A stretch of DNA of 64,000 nt from positions 29,131-93,130 of the forward strand of contig JBILMS010000004.1 of the NCBI GenBank assembly GCA_044375415.1, in the 5' to 3' direction. Numbering within the stretch: the first letter of the stretch is position 1; every line of letters starts with the position of its first letter. Under the pieces are notes generated by a model that had not been told where the DNA came from, did not search any database, and saw only the letters and a list, made by a program, of their open reading frames with translations. This document shows positions 1 to 8,679 of the stretch, piece by piece. The translations under genes and the position numbers were made by a program. The DNA is from JAWXBG01 sp044375415. Lineage in GTDB: Bacteria; Bacteroidota; Bacteroidia; Flavobacteriales_D; Sanyastnellaceae.

Positions 1-825
1 GTAGAAGTAATCGGCCACCGTTGGGGTCTTACTATTGATTTGAACTCTTGTATCGGTTGTGGAACTTGCGTAACAGCTTGTCATACCGAAAACAACGTTC
101 CTGTTGTAGGTAAAGATGAAGTGGTGAGACATCGCGATATGCACTGGTTGCGTATCGACCGTTATTTTACTTCCGATTATGCAACCGTAGAAGAAACTTC
201 TGAGAAGAAGGAACTCGGAACGATCGCTGCTTATGGCGACATGGAGAATGCATCGGATAATCCAAGAGCTGTTCACATGCCAATGATGTGTCAGCACTGT
301 AACCACGCTCCTTGCGAAACAGTTTGTCCGGTGGCTGCTACTACACACAGCAACGAAGGCTTGAACAATATGGCATACAACCGCTGTATTGGAACTCGTT
401 ACTGCGCAAACAACTGTCCATATAAAGTTCGTCGTTTCAACTGGTTTAACTACGTTAGCAATCCTAAGTTCAACGTTGTAAATCCGGCTCAAGATGATTC
501 TCTTCGTATGGTTCTTAACCCTGATGTTACTGTTCGTACACGTGGGGTAATGGAAAAATGCAGCATGTGTCAACAGCGTATTCAGTCAGGTAAAAACGAA
601 GCCAAGAAAAAGGGTACCCCTGTGAAAGATGGAGCATTTACCACAGCCTGTGCCGAAGCTTGTCCAACCAATGCAATTGTGTTTGGTGATTTGAACGACA
701 ATGCGACCCAGAATTATAAGCGCTCTGTAGATGTTCGCTCATACCACGCTTTGGAAGAAGTAGGTATTCAGCCGAATATTTTCTACATGACCAAAGTGAG
801 AAATATCGAATCATCTGAAGCATAA
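1..825 (+). CDS. actB: Alternative complex III iron-sulfur subunit ActB, C-terminal part
   Basis: The gene is cut by the left window edge: the frame is open from base 1, so the TTG at 40 is not a start. It encodes the ferredoxin-like half of the large ActB subunit (in the family, a molybdopterin-like domain fused to a four-cluster Fe-S domain). Cys-rich motifs are visible in order: CIGCGTCVTAC, CQHCNHAPCETVCP, CIGTRYCANNCP, CSMCQQ and CAEACP. These would hold several [4Fe-4S]/[3Fe-4S] clusters. Alternative complex III oxidises membrane quinol and passes electrons to cytochrome c or directly to a terminal oxidase. actC follows after 18 bp, and act genes and cox genes continue in the usual Bacteroidota order, which supports the call. 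ActA (the multiheme cytochrome) must lie upstream, outside the window. Confidence 0.95.
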   Translation, partial: VEVIGHRWGLTIDLNSCIGCGTCVTACHTENNVPVVGKDEVVRHRDMHWLRIDRYFTSDYATVEETSEKKELGTIAAYGDMENASDNPRAVHMPMMCQHCNHAPCETVCPVAATTHSNEGLNNMAYNRCIGTRYCANNCPYKVRRFNWFNYVSNPKFNVVNPAQDDSLRMVLNPDVTVRTRGVMEKCSMCQQRIQSGKNEAKKKGTPVKDGAFTTACAEACPTNAIVFGDLNDNATQNYKRSVDVRSYHALEEVGIQPNIFYMTKVRNIESSEA

Positions 826-843
826 CAGCATTAATTTCTGAAG

Positions 844-2220
844 ATGTTTAAAGAATCCAACATACGCCAGCCGCTCATTTTAGGTCACAAGACCTACCAT
901 GATATCACCAACGATATTTGTGGACCTATTGAAGGACCGGCTCCAAAGCCATGGAAAATTGCCATGGTGGTTGCAACGATTATAGCCCTCTATGGTGTGG
1001 GATGTATCACCTACCTCGTAAGCACCGGAACCGGTACTTGGGGATTGAACAAAACAGTGGGATGGGCATGGGACATTACCAACTTCGTTTGGTGGGTCGG
1101 TATCGGTCACGCCGGTACGCTTATCTCTGCCGTACTTCTGTTGTTCCGTCAGCGCTGGAGAATGGCGATCAACCGTTCGGCCGAAGCGATGACCATCTTC
1201 GCGGTAATGATGGCAGCGGTATTCCCGATTTTCCACATGGGACGTGTATGGAACGGGTACTGGACATTGCCTTTACCAAATACATTGGGAACTTTATGGC
1301 CTAACTTCAACTCGGCGTTGATGTGGGACGTTTTTGCGATATCAACCTATTTCTCGGTTTCATTGGTATTCTGGTACATTGGTCTGATCCCCGACTTTGC
1401 CACTATTCGCGACAGAATGGTGAAGAAGGGATGGAAGAAATTCTACAGTGTATTGAGCTTCGGTTGGTCGGGTCGTGCGAAAAACTGGACACGTTTCGAA
1501 GAGGTATCTCTCGTACTTGCCGGTATCGCAACTCCACTTGTATTCTCCGTTCACTCTATCGTATCCATGGACTTTGCTACCTCGGTAATTCCGGGTTGGC
1601 ATACAACGATCTTCCCTCCATACTTCGTGAGTGGTGCGATCTTCTCCGGATTTGCGATGGTATTGACACTTCTATTGATCATGCGTAAAACCATGAGACT
1701 AGAAGCATACATTCACGTTAAACACGTGGAATACATGAACATCGTAATCATTGTTACGGGTTCTATTGTGGGTGTGGCTTACCTCACGGAGTTATTTATG
1801 TCATGGTATAGTGGTGTTGAATACGAATCATATGCATTCATCAATCGTTTCTCCGGTCCATTGGCTTGGTCTTATTGGGCAATGATGACATGTAACGTAA
1901 TCTCTCCACAGCTTTTCTGGTTCAAGAAGTTGCGTACAAATCTCTCTTTCACATTTGTGATGTCTATTATCGTAAACATCGGTATGTGGTTCGAGCGTTT
2001 TGTAATTATCGTTACTTCTATTCACAGAGACTATGTGCCTTCATCATGGGGAGAATTTCACCCATCAAGCATCGACATCGGAATGTTCATCGGAACAATA
2101 GGTATATTCTTCACACTCTTCTTGCTGTTCGCAAGGTACTTCCCTGTGTTGGCTTTGAACGAGTTGAAAACCATCCTGAAAATGTCAGGTGAAAGTTATA
2201 AGAACAAGAATTCGCATTAA
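844..2220 (+). CDS. actC: Alternative complex III integral membrane subunit ActC (NrfD-like)
   Basis: A 458-residue polytopic membrane protein of the NrfD/PsrC family. About ten hydrophobic helices are visible, beginning near residue 38. It is one of the two quinol-interacting membrane subunits of alternative complex III and works with ActF. Length and hydrophobicity profile fit the family. Position directly after actB (18-bp gap) and before actD (27-bp gap) is the standard operon order. The ATG at 844 gives a short cytoplasmic N-terminus before the first helix. Confidence 0.95.
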   Translation: MFKESNIRQPLILGHKTYHDITNDICGPIEGPAPKPWKIAMVVATIIALYGVGCITYLVSTGTGTWGLNKTVGWAWDITNFVWWVGIGHAGTLISAVLLLFRQRWRMAINRSAEAMTIFAVMMAAVFPIFHMGRVWNGYWTLPLPNTLGTLWPNFNSALMWDVFAISTYFSVSLVFWYIGLIPDFATIRDRMVKKGWKKFYSVLSFGWSGRAKNWTRFEEVSLVLAGIATPLVFSVHSIVSMDFATSVIPGWHTTIFPPYFVSGAIFSGFAMVLTLLLIMRKTMRLEAYIHVKHVEYMNIVIIVTGSIVGVAYLTELFMSWYSGVEYESYAFINRFSGPLAWSYWAMMTCNVISPQLFWFKKLRTNLSFTFVMSIIVNIGMWFERFVIIVTSIHRDYVPSSWGEFHPSSIDIGMFIGTIGIFFTLFLLFARYFPVLALNELKTILKMSGESYKNKNSH

Positions 2221-2247
2221 TTACGATAAGAAGAAATAGCGTAAGAC

Positions 2248-2781
2248 ATGGCAAACAAAGTATTCCACGCAATGTATGACGACGAAGAGAAGTTGCTCGA
2301 CGCAGCTCGCTCTGCTAAAGGTCATGGAATAAGCGTTAAAGAAGTATTCTCTCCATTCCCTATTCACGGGTTGGACCCAATTATTGGAGTAAAACGTACG
2401 CGTTTGGCGATTACAGCATTTATGTACGGGACTACCGGCACCCTTCTTTCGATTTTTGGAACATGGTATTTCATGATCCACGATTGGCAGATGAATATCG
2501 GTGGTAAACCAAGTGACACATGGATTGAAAACTTCCCGGCTTTTGTTCCCATTATGTTCGAGTTTAGCGTTCTCTGCGCTGCGCACGGTATGGTAATCAC
2601 TTATTTGATCAGAAATAAAACATTGCCCGGTATGCCAGCAAGTAATCCTGATCCAAGAACAACAGACGACAAATTTGTGATGGAAATTACAGTGGATGAC
2701 AATCACGGTCGTTCGGCTGACGATATCGAAAAAATGCTTAGAGCTACGAACGTGTATGAATTGAGCATTAAAGAATACTGA
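2248..2781 (+). CDS. actD: Alternative complex III subunit ActD (DUF3341-type)
   Basis: A 177-residue protein with a soluble N-terminal part (about residues 1-50, beginning MANKVFHAMYDDEEKLLDAA), two membrane helices (about 54-75 and 95-117) and a soluble C-terminal tail. This is the pattern of ActD/DUF3341, a structural subunit of alternative complex III. Its TGA stop at 2779-2781 is followed after one base by the actE ATG, so the two are probably translationally coupled. A 192-codon antisense frame over this gene is a shadow. Confidence 0.93.
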   Translation: MANKVFHAMYDDEEKLLDAARSAKGHGISVKEVFSPFPIHGLDPIIGVKRTRLAITAFMYGTTGTLLSIFGTWYFMIHDWQMNIGGKPSDTWIENFPAFVPIMFEFSVLCAAHGMVITYLIRNKTLPGMPASNPDPRTTDDKFVMEITVDDNHGRSADDIEKMLRATNVYELSIKEY

Positions 2782-2782
2782 G

Positions 2783-3481
2783 ATGAAGATGCGCAACACA
2801 ACCTTATTTTTTGCAGTAGTTGCTACGGGAATGATGTTTCAATCCTGCACTACTGATAAGAACGCACCCGGCGTGGAGTACATGCCCGACATGTACCGCT
2901 CACCGGCAGTGGAAGCATATATCGATTACGGAAATAACCAGAACATGGACCGCATCGATCGTCGAAAAGACAGTTCGTGGGTTCGTCTTTCGATGTCACC
3001 ACCTGCCGGAGCAATCGCTTACGGTGGAGAGCTTCCGTACTTCCTCAATAATACGCCTGAAGATTATGAACGTTCTGCACTAGAAGTTCATAGCCCACTT
3101 ACAAGCACTATGGCCAACATAGAAGCAGGTAAAGCTATTTACACCAAAATGTGCAAGCACTGTCATGGTGATGCAGGAAAAGGAGATGGTAAAATTTCTC
3201 AGAATGGTCATATCAATGGTATTCCGGATTATACGACTAAGTTGAAGGATCTAACAGAGGGAAAAATGTACCACACGATCACCTACGGTAAAGGTTTGAT
3301 GGGCCGTCACGCCGGACTTCTCAATCAAAAGGAAAGGTGGGAGGTAATAGAATGGGTGAAATGCCTTCAGAAGGGTATAACATCACCTACCTACGACGGC
3401 ACAGGAAAAGATGCTAAACTGATTATTCCTGCCGCTGCAGCAGTTGCTGCACCTGCGGATACCACAGCCAAAAAAGGATAG
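2783..3481 (+). CDS. actE: Alternative complex III mono-heme cytochrome c lipoprotein ActE
   Basis: A 232-residue lipoprotein. The signal sequence ends in a lipobox with Cys at residue 22 (MMFQSC). One c-type heme motif, CKHCH, lies at residues 124-128, with a probable distal Met in GLMGRH further on. The C-terminus is Ala-rich (PAAAAVAAPA) and low-complexity. ActE is the small cytochrome that carries electrons out of the complex on the periplasmic side. It starts one base after actD and is followed by actF after 39 bp. MRNTT, two codons later, is an alternative start with the same signal peptide. Confidence 0.94.
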   Translation: MKMRNTTLFFAVVATGMMFQSCTTDKNAPGVEYMPDMYRSPAVEAYIDYGNNQNMDRIDRRKDSSWVRLSMSPPAGAIAYGGELPYFLNNTPEDYERSALEVHSPLTSTMANIEAGKAIYTKMCKHCHGDAGKGDGKISQNGHINGIPDYTTKLKDLTEGKMYHTITYGKGLMGRHAGLLNQKERWEVIEWVKCLQKGITSPTYDGTGKDAKLIIPAAAAVAAPADTTAKKG

Positions 3482-3520
3482 CACAAGCAAAATATAGTAT
3501 TAACTGCGAAGGAAATATAC

Positions 3521-4792
3521 ATGGCAACAGAGAATAAACTCAAATTCGAATTCGGCGGTAAGGTTAAAACCTGGTCTCTTGCATTGACTATAATTGGTCT
3601 TGCTCTAGGTGCCGTTGGTTTCGCAACCGACCATTCGGATCATCAACAGTATTCGTGGTCGATCCTGCTGATATGTGCATTTTTCTTCTTTGCCATTTCG
3701 GTTGGAGCCCTCTTCTTTTACACCCTGCAGTACGCGGCAGAAGTTGCATGGTCGTCTCAGATTAAGCGCGTTTTTGAAGCCATGTACGGAAACATTTTTG
3801 TTTTCATATTAATAATTGGTGGTGTATTGTTGGCGGGGCAACTCGATGTACATCACTTGTGGCATTGGATGGATAGCAGCGTTTATGCACCGTACGTAGT
3901 AGAATCAACGGGCGAATTGACACACGATGGAACGTTGGCGGGTGCGGTGGCAAACCCGGATTACGACAAAATTATTGCGGACAAATACGCGTACTTGAAT
4001 CCTTATTTTTTCTGGGGTAGATATATCGCTTACTTCCTAGTATTTGTAGGTTTTGCTCGGTATTTCCGCAGAATGTCGTTGAAAGAAGATGAAGTGGGTG
4101 GTTTAGATATTCATTACACTACCTATAGAAGATCGGCGGTATTCTTGGTGTTCTTCGCCGTATTTTCTTCGATGATTTCTTGGGATTGGTTGATGAGTAT
4201 AGACGTACACTGGTTCTCTACTATGTATGGATGGTATATCTTCTCAGGCATGTGGGTTACCACGATGATTTTTGCAACCTTATTAATCGTGTATTTGAAA
4301 AACAAAGGATATTTCCCTAAACTGAACAATTCACATATACATGATTTAGGTAAATGGGTATTTGCAGTTTCGATGCTCTGGAGTTACCTATGGTTTTGCC
4401 AATACATGCTCATTTGGTACTCAAACATCCCTGAAGAAGTAACCTACTTCCAGGAGCGGTACGAGCACTTTATGTATCCAATGGTAATTACATTTTTAGT
4501 GAACTTTGCCGTGCCATTTTATGTTCTTATCGCACGTGATGCAAAGAGAAATACAAAGTACTTAGTGAGAGTGGGTGTCATTATATTTTTTGGTCATGCT
4601 GCAGACTTGTATGTTGCTGTTGTACCCGGAACTACACATGGACACGCTCATTTTACCGGTTGGTTTGAAGTTGGATTGTTCCTTGGCTTCCTTGGATTAT
4701 TTACATACCTAACGCTTAATGCACTCAGCAAAGAGAGATTGGTTCCTGTGAATCACCCATTCCTGAAGGAAAGTGAACAACACCAGATATAA
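3521..4792 (+). CDS. actF: Alternative complex III membrane subunit ActF (NrfD-like, second copy)
   Basis: A 423-residue polytopic membrane protein related to ActC and NrfD. The first helix starts near residue 18 and about ten follow. His-rich segments lie between helices (for example VHHLWHWMD and GHAHFTGW). Together with ActC it forms the membrane core that binds quinol and is thought to link oxidation to proton movement. The gene sits between actE and coxB in the usual order, 44 bp before coxB. Confidence 0.94.
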   Translation: MATENKLKFEFGGKVKTWSLALTIIGLALGAVGFATDHSDHQQYSWSILLICAFFFFAISVGALFFYTLQYAAEVAWSSQIKRVFEAMYGNIFVFILIIGGVLLAGQLDVHHLWHWMDSSVYAPYVVESTGELTHDGTLAGAVANPDYDKIIADKYAYLNPYFFWGRYIAYFLVFVGFARYFRRMSLKEDEVGGLDIHYTTYRRSAVFLVFFAVFSSMISWDWLMSIDVHWFSTMYGWYIFSGMWVTTMIFATLLIVYLKNKGYFPKLNNSHIHDLGKWVFAVSMLWSYLWFCQYMLIWYSNIPEEVTYFQERYEHFMYPMVITFLVNFAVPFYVLIARDAKRNTKYLVRVGVIIFFGHAADLYVAVVPGTTHGHAHFTGWFEVGLFLGFLGLFTYLTLNALSKERLVPVNHPFLKESEQHQI

Positions 4793-4836
4793 TTAAGAAG
4801 AAACGAGGAAGTAGATAACAAACTTGAAGTAATAAG

Positions 4837-6087
4837 ATGAAACTTCTGATATTGCTAGTCATTGTGTTGGGTGTCATTGCGATTGCTCAACTGACGAAGG
4901 TGTACGAACTTACGCGTTCGCTGCGTAAAACGCGGGAGGAAGAGATTTCTCACGCCGATAATAAGATGAACGCAACACTCATGTTAGTGTGGATGGTTGT
5001 GTTCTTCTTTTTCACCATTTTCCTGTATGTTCGCTATGGCGATTACTTGCCGGAGTCGGCTTCTGCTCACGGAGTTGAGGTGGATAAACTGATGAGCCTG
5101 AATCTGTGGATGGTCACAGTAATGTTTTTCATCGTTAACGGTGTACTATTTTACGTAGCCGGCAAATACTATTATCGCAAGGATCGTAAAGCTAGATTTT
5201 TTGTCCACGACAATCGACTTGAAATGATTTGGACTATGGTACCGGGGGTTACAATGGCCTTCATCATTGTTTATGGCTTGATTACTTGGAACAATATGAC
5301 CGGTCCTGCCGGTGCGGATGCTGTCCAAATCGAAATTTATTCAAGGCAATTTGACTGGGCGGCTCGTTATCCCGGTGCAGACAAAACCTTTGGTTCAGCA
5401 AATGTGAATCTTATATCAGGAACCAATGCAATGGGTATGGTATCCGAGGAATCAATTAGCGCGGAAATACATGCAATCGACTCGATGATCAATAGCATAG
5501 AATCAACCTTGAAGGCTAATTCGGAGTTACCTACAATGCCGGAAAGTGCAGTTGAAGTAATGAAGGATCAACTCTATCGACACAAGCGTCATAAGCAGAG
5601 AATTCTTGATTTAAAAGAATTTGATATGCAAGGTGTGAGTGGATGGAAAGCCGGTTCAGATGATAAAATTGTGAAAGGTGAATTCCACATGCCGAAAGGA
5701 AAGGAAGTAGAGTTTATCTTCAAATCTCAAGACGTTATTCACTCTGCGTTTATGCCACACTTTAGAGCGCAGATGAATACTGTGCCCGGTGTACCAACAC
5801 GTTTCAAGATGACTCCAACTATTTCTACAAACGAAATGAGAGTGAAATTGAACGATCCGGAGTTCAACTATGTTTTATACTGTAATAAAGTATGTGGAGT
5901 AACTCACTTCAATATGCAGATTACGGTTGTAGTTGATGAACCGGCGGAATATGAGGCTTGGTTGACGAAACAAAAGACTTTTGGTGGTGCGGCAACTGTA
6001 GCTCCGGCAGCAGAACCGGCACCTGCAACAAGCCCAGCAGACACATCGAATACCGGTGCTGCACAGGCAACCGCTCTAAACAATTAA
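4837..6087 (+). CDS. coxB: Cytochrome c oxidase subunit II with CuA site
   Basis: A 416-residue subunit II. Four hydrophobic segments are visible (about 2-19, 46-66, 88-108, 130-151), more than the two of the classical protein. The CuA ligands are present: H302 (in DVIHSAFMPHF), C349, C353, H357 and M360 (in CNKVCGVTHFNM). The position between the two Cys that is often Glu is Lys351 here. Residues about 205-265 form a Leu/Ile/Met-rich charged insertion inside the cupredoxin domain that looks helical. The C-terminal tail is Ala/Pro/Thr-rich. It accepts electrons from cytochrome c or alternative complex III and passes them to CoxA. Confidence 0.95.
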   Translation: MKLLILLVIVLGVIAIAQLTKVYELTRSLRKTREEEISHADNKMNATLMLVWMVVFFFFTIFLYVRYGDYLPESASAHGVEVDKLMSLNLWMVTVMFFIVNGVLFYVAGKYYYRKDRKARFFVHDNRLEMIWTMVPGVTMAFIIVYGLITWNNMTGPAGADAVQIEIYSRQFDWAARYPGADKTFGSANVNLISGTNAMGMVSEESISAEIHAIDSMINSIESTLKANSELPTMPESAVEVMKDQLYRHKRHKQRILDLKEFDMQGVSGWKAGSDDKIVKGEFHMPKGKEVEFIFKSQDVIHSAFMPHFRAQMNTVPGVPTRFKMTPTISTNEMRVKLNDPEFNYVLYCNKVCGVTHFNMQITVVVDEPAEYEAWLTKQKTFGGAATVAPAAEPAPATSPADTSNTGAAQATALNN

Positions 6088-6109
6088 AGGATAATAAAAG
6101 GAAATAACA

Positions 6110-7942
6110 ATGGGAGAACACGTGGAGCATAATCACGATCATGGTCATGGTCACGATCACGGCCATCACCACCACAAGGAAAGCTGGATTTCAAAGTATG
6201 TTTTTTCGCAGGATCATAAAATGATCTCTAGACAGTTCCTTATTACCGCCATCTTCATGGGGGTTGTTGCTGTACTTCTTTCAGTCCTCTTCCGAATGCA
6301 ACTCGGTTGGCCTGGTCAGAAGTTTGAGTTTTTGAATATGATGCTAGGGGACCGTTGGGCGAAAGACGGTATTCTCGATCGAAACGCATACTTGGCTCTT
6401 GTTACTATTCACGGTACAATCATGGTCTTTTTTGTGTTGACCGGTGGATTGTCGGGAACTTTTGCCAACTTGTTGATACCGCTGCAGATTGGAGCACGCG
6501 ATATGGCCTCAGGTTTTTTGAATATGTTATCGTATTGGTTTTTCTTCCTGTCGAGCGTATTAATGGTTGGTTCACTCTTCCTAGAGAGCGGTGCCGCTTC
6601 AGGAGGTTGGACAATTTACCCACCGCTGTCCGCATTACCACAAGCAATCCCCGGATCCGGTGCCGGAATGACGGTATGGCTCATTTCTATGGTCTTGTTC
6701 ATTGCATCATCACTTTTGGCAGGTTTGAATTACATCGTTACAATCATAAACCTGCGTACCAAAGGAATGTCGATGACCCGTTTGCCATTGACTATTTGGG
6801 CATTGCTAGTAACAGCAATTCTCGGGGTGCTTTCTTTCCCGGTATTGGTCTCTTGCGCTGTGCTTTTAGTAATGGACAGAAGTTTTGGTACTGCATTTTA
6901 TCTCTCAGACATATATGTTTCATCAAACAATTCTTTGGATCCAAATGCAGCTGTCGGAGCTCTTGAAGCAACGGGTGGTTCGCCTCTTTTGTTCCAACAC
7001 TTGTTCTGGTTCCTTGGTCACCCTGAGGTATACATCGTACTGCTTCCTGCCTTGGGTATCAGCTCCGAAGTAATTGCAACGAATTCGCGTAAGCCAATCT
7101 TCGGTTACAAAGCGATGGTGGGTTCAATACTTGCAATCGGATTCCTTTCTTTCATAGTTTGGGGTCACCACATGTACGTAACGGGGATGAATCCTTTCCT
7201 TGGGTCGGTATTCGTATTTACAACACTTCTGATTGCAATCCCGTCTGCGGTTAAAGCGTTCAATTATATCACCACATTGTGGCAGGGAAATATTCGATTC
7301 ACCCCGGCTATGTTGTATTCAATTGGATTGGTTTCAACATTCGTTACAGGGGGTCTAACCGGTATCATATTGGCCGACTCAGCTCTTGATGTGCCCGTAC
7401 ACGATACTTATTTCGTCGTCGCGCACTTTCACATTGTAATGGGTATGTCCGCGATCTTCGGAATGTTTGCCGGTATTTATCATTGGTTCCCAAAAATGTT
7501 TGGACGTATGATGAATACCAAGTTGGGTTATGCTCACTTTTGGCTCACTTTGGTCTGTGGATTCGGAGTGTTTTTCCCAATGCACTTCATCGGATTGGCA
7601 GGTACACCGCGTCGTTATTATGAAACCAGTTATATCGAGATGCTCGATTGGGTGGCAGATTTGAACCCTATTATTTCTGTATTTGCTATTGTAGGTAGTG
7701 TTGCTCAAATTCTATTCTTGTTCAATTTCTTCTACAGTGTATTTTATGGTCAACGTGCCTCGCAAAACCCATGGGAGTCGAACACGCTCGAGTGGACTAC
7801 GCCTGTTGAACATATCCACGGAAACTGGCCCGGTGCAATTCCTGAAGTTCACCGTTGGGCTTATGATTACAGTAATCCTGAACATGAAGCGGACTTTGTG
7901 CCTCAAAACGTGCCTCTAAAGCCTGGAGAGCACGTGCACTAG
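6110..7942 (+). CDS. coxA: Cytochrome c oxidase subunit I (heme-copper oxidase)
   Basis: A 610-residue subunit I of an A-type heme-copper oxidase. Diagnostic motifs are visible: HPEVYIVLLPALG with the CuB His and the cross-linked Tyr, WGHHMYV with two more CuB His, and VHDTYFVVAHFHIVMG with the heme-ligand His residues. Twelve or so helices are evident. The N-terminus carries a His/Asp/Gly-rich stretch at about residues 6-22 before the first helix, possibly metal-binding. It is the last gene of the respiratory operon, 22 bp after coxB; no coxC or assembly gene follows in the window. A hairpin 22 bp downstream probably ends the transcript. Confidence 0.97.
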   Translation: MGEHVEHNHDHGHGHDHGHHHHKESWISKYVFSQDHKMISRQFLITAIFMGVVAVLLSVLFRMQLGWPGQKFEFLNMMLGDRWAKDGILDRNAYLALVTIHGTIMVFFVLTGGLSGTFANLLIPLQIGARDMASGFLNMLSYWFFFLSSVLMVGSLFLESGAASGGWTIYPPLSALPQAIPGSGAGMTVWLISMVLFIASSLLAGLNYIVTIINLRTKGMSMTRLPLTIWALLVTAILGVLSFPVLVSCAVLLVMDRSFGTAFYLSDIYVSSNNSLDPNAAVGALEATGGSPLLFQHLFWFLGHPEVYIVLLPALGISSEVIATNSRKPIFGYKAMVGSILAIGFLSFIVWGHHMYVTGMNPFLGSVFVFTTLLIAIPSAVKAFNYITTLWQGNIRFTPAMLYSIGLVSTFVTGGLTGIILADSALDVPVHDTYFVVAHFHIVMGMSAIFGMFAGIYHWFPKMFGRMMNTKLGYAHFWLTLVCGFGVFFPMHFIGLAGTPRRYYETSYIEMLDWVADLNPIISVFAIVGSVAQILFLFNFFYSVFYGQRASQNPWESNTLEWTTPVEHIHGNWPGAIPEVHRWAYDYSNPEHEADFVPQNVPLKPGEHVH

Positions 7943-7964
7943 TCTATCTAAATAGATATTCATC

Positions 7965-8005
7965 AAGTCCGTATTTTTATCCCCTAAGGAAAAAAATGCG
8001 GACTT
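7965..8005 (+). terminator. Hairpin after coxA that overlaps the next start codon
   Basis: Arms 7965-7979 and 7991-8005 pair over about 14 bp with one G-U wobble, around a short loop; a T-rich stretch (cttgttttt) follows. It fits an intrinsic terminator for the act-cox operon. The right arm contains the ATG at 7996 of the following gene, so in a read-through RNA that start would be base-paired. Confidence 0.7.
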
Positions 8006-8631
8006 CTTGTTTTTGGACATTTCTGATTTTTCTGTGTATCCGGTTCGGAGCACAAGCACAGCCTGTTAATCTAGCTGATTCGCTGAGAAATGTCTTTAAA
8101 GAGAAGGCAAAGTTCACGGCAAAACTCGATTCCCGAAATTCATTTATCACCGGTAAAAGCGCTCAGATTCGAGGCGTAAAAGCAGGAATCTCGTTTGGTA
8201 ATCGATTTATGATGGGTATTGGGTACAATTGGTTGGGCACTGAAATAAACGAAACCATTGAAACGATTCATGGAACGAAACTTGCCGAAATTCGTTTTGC
8301 CTACGTAGCTCCTTTCATCGAATATGTGTTTTACAAAAAAAATAATTGGCAAGCCGACATCCCTGTGCAAATTGGATTTGGAAGAAGTTTGTATCAATAC
8401 GAACACTTCGGAGCCAAACAAATTACCGCTCGCGATAATGTGGTCCTTTACGAGCCCTCGATGATTGTAGAATACCAAGTCCTTGGACTTTTCGGATTTG
8501 GTGGAGGAATAGGTTATCGCCTTATGCTTAAAGGCAATCGTGAACTAGAACAACAATTTACTTCACCGATGTATGTAATTCGGTTTCGGGTTTTGTTTGA
8601 TGGGGTGAGGAAGATGATCAAAGAAGGCTAA
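7996..8631 (+). CDS. Secreted hypothetical protein, probable small outer-membrane beta-barrel
   Basis: A 211-residue protein with a signal peptide (about residues 1-21, ending GAQAQ). The rest alternates hydrophobic and polar residues with aromatic girdles and ends in a strand-like MYVIRFRVLFDGV segment, as in small outer-membrane beta-barrels. No named family recognised. The start at 7996 is the only one that keeps the signal peptide, yet it lies inside the hairpin that follows coxA. The gene converges with the next one, with a hairpin between their stops. It could be read through from the cox operon, but nothing shows a respiratory role. Confidence 0.7.
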   Translation: MRTSCFWTFLIFLCIRFGAQAQPVNLADSLRNVFKEKAKFTAKLDSRNSFITGKSAQIRGVKAGISFGNRFMMGIGYNWLGTEINETIETIHGTKLAEIRFAYVAPFIEYVFYKKNNWQADIPVQIGFGRSLYQYEHFGAKQITARDNVVLYEPSMIVEYQVLGLFGFGGGIGYRLMLKGNRELEQQFTSPMYVIRFRVLFDGVRKMIKEG

Positions 8632-8640
8632 AGTCAAACT

Positions 8641-8676
8641 CGGTTTTAAGCCGTGTTTTGAGGACGGTTAAACCCG
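8641..8676. terminator. Hairpin between convergent genes
   Basis: Arms 8641-8654 and 8664-8676 pair (with one G-U and one bulged base) around a gttttgagg-type loop, exactly between the stops at 8631 and 8680. It could serve both strands. There is only a weak T-run on either side. Confidence 0.5.
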
Positions 8677-8679
8677 GTT

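Noticed and set aside
2221..2799. 192-codon minus-strand frame over actD
   Set aside because: It is antisense to a well-supported operon gene and has no family pattern.
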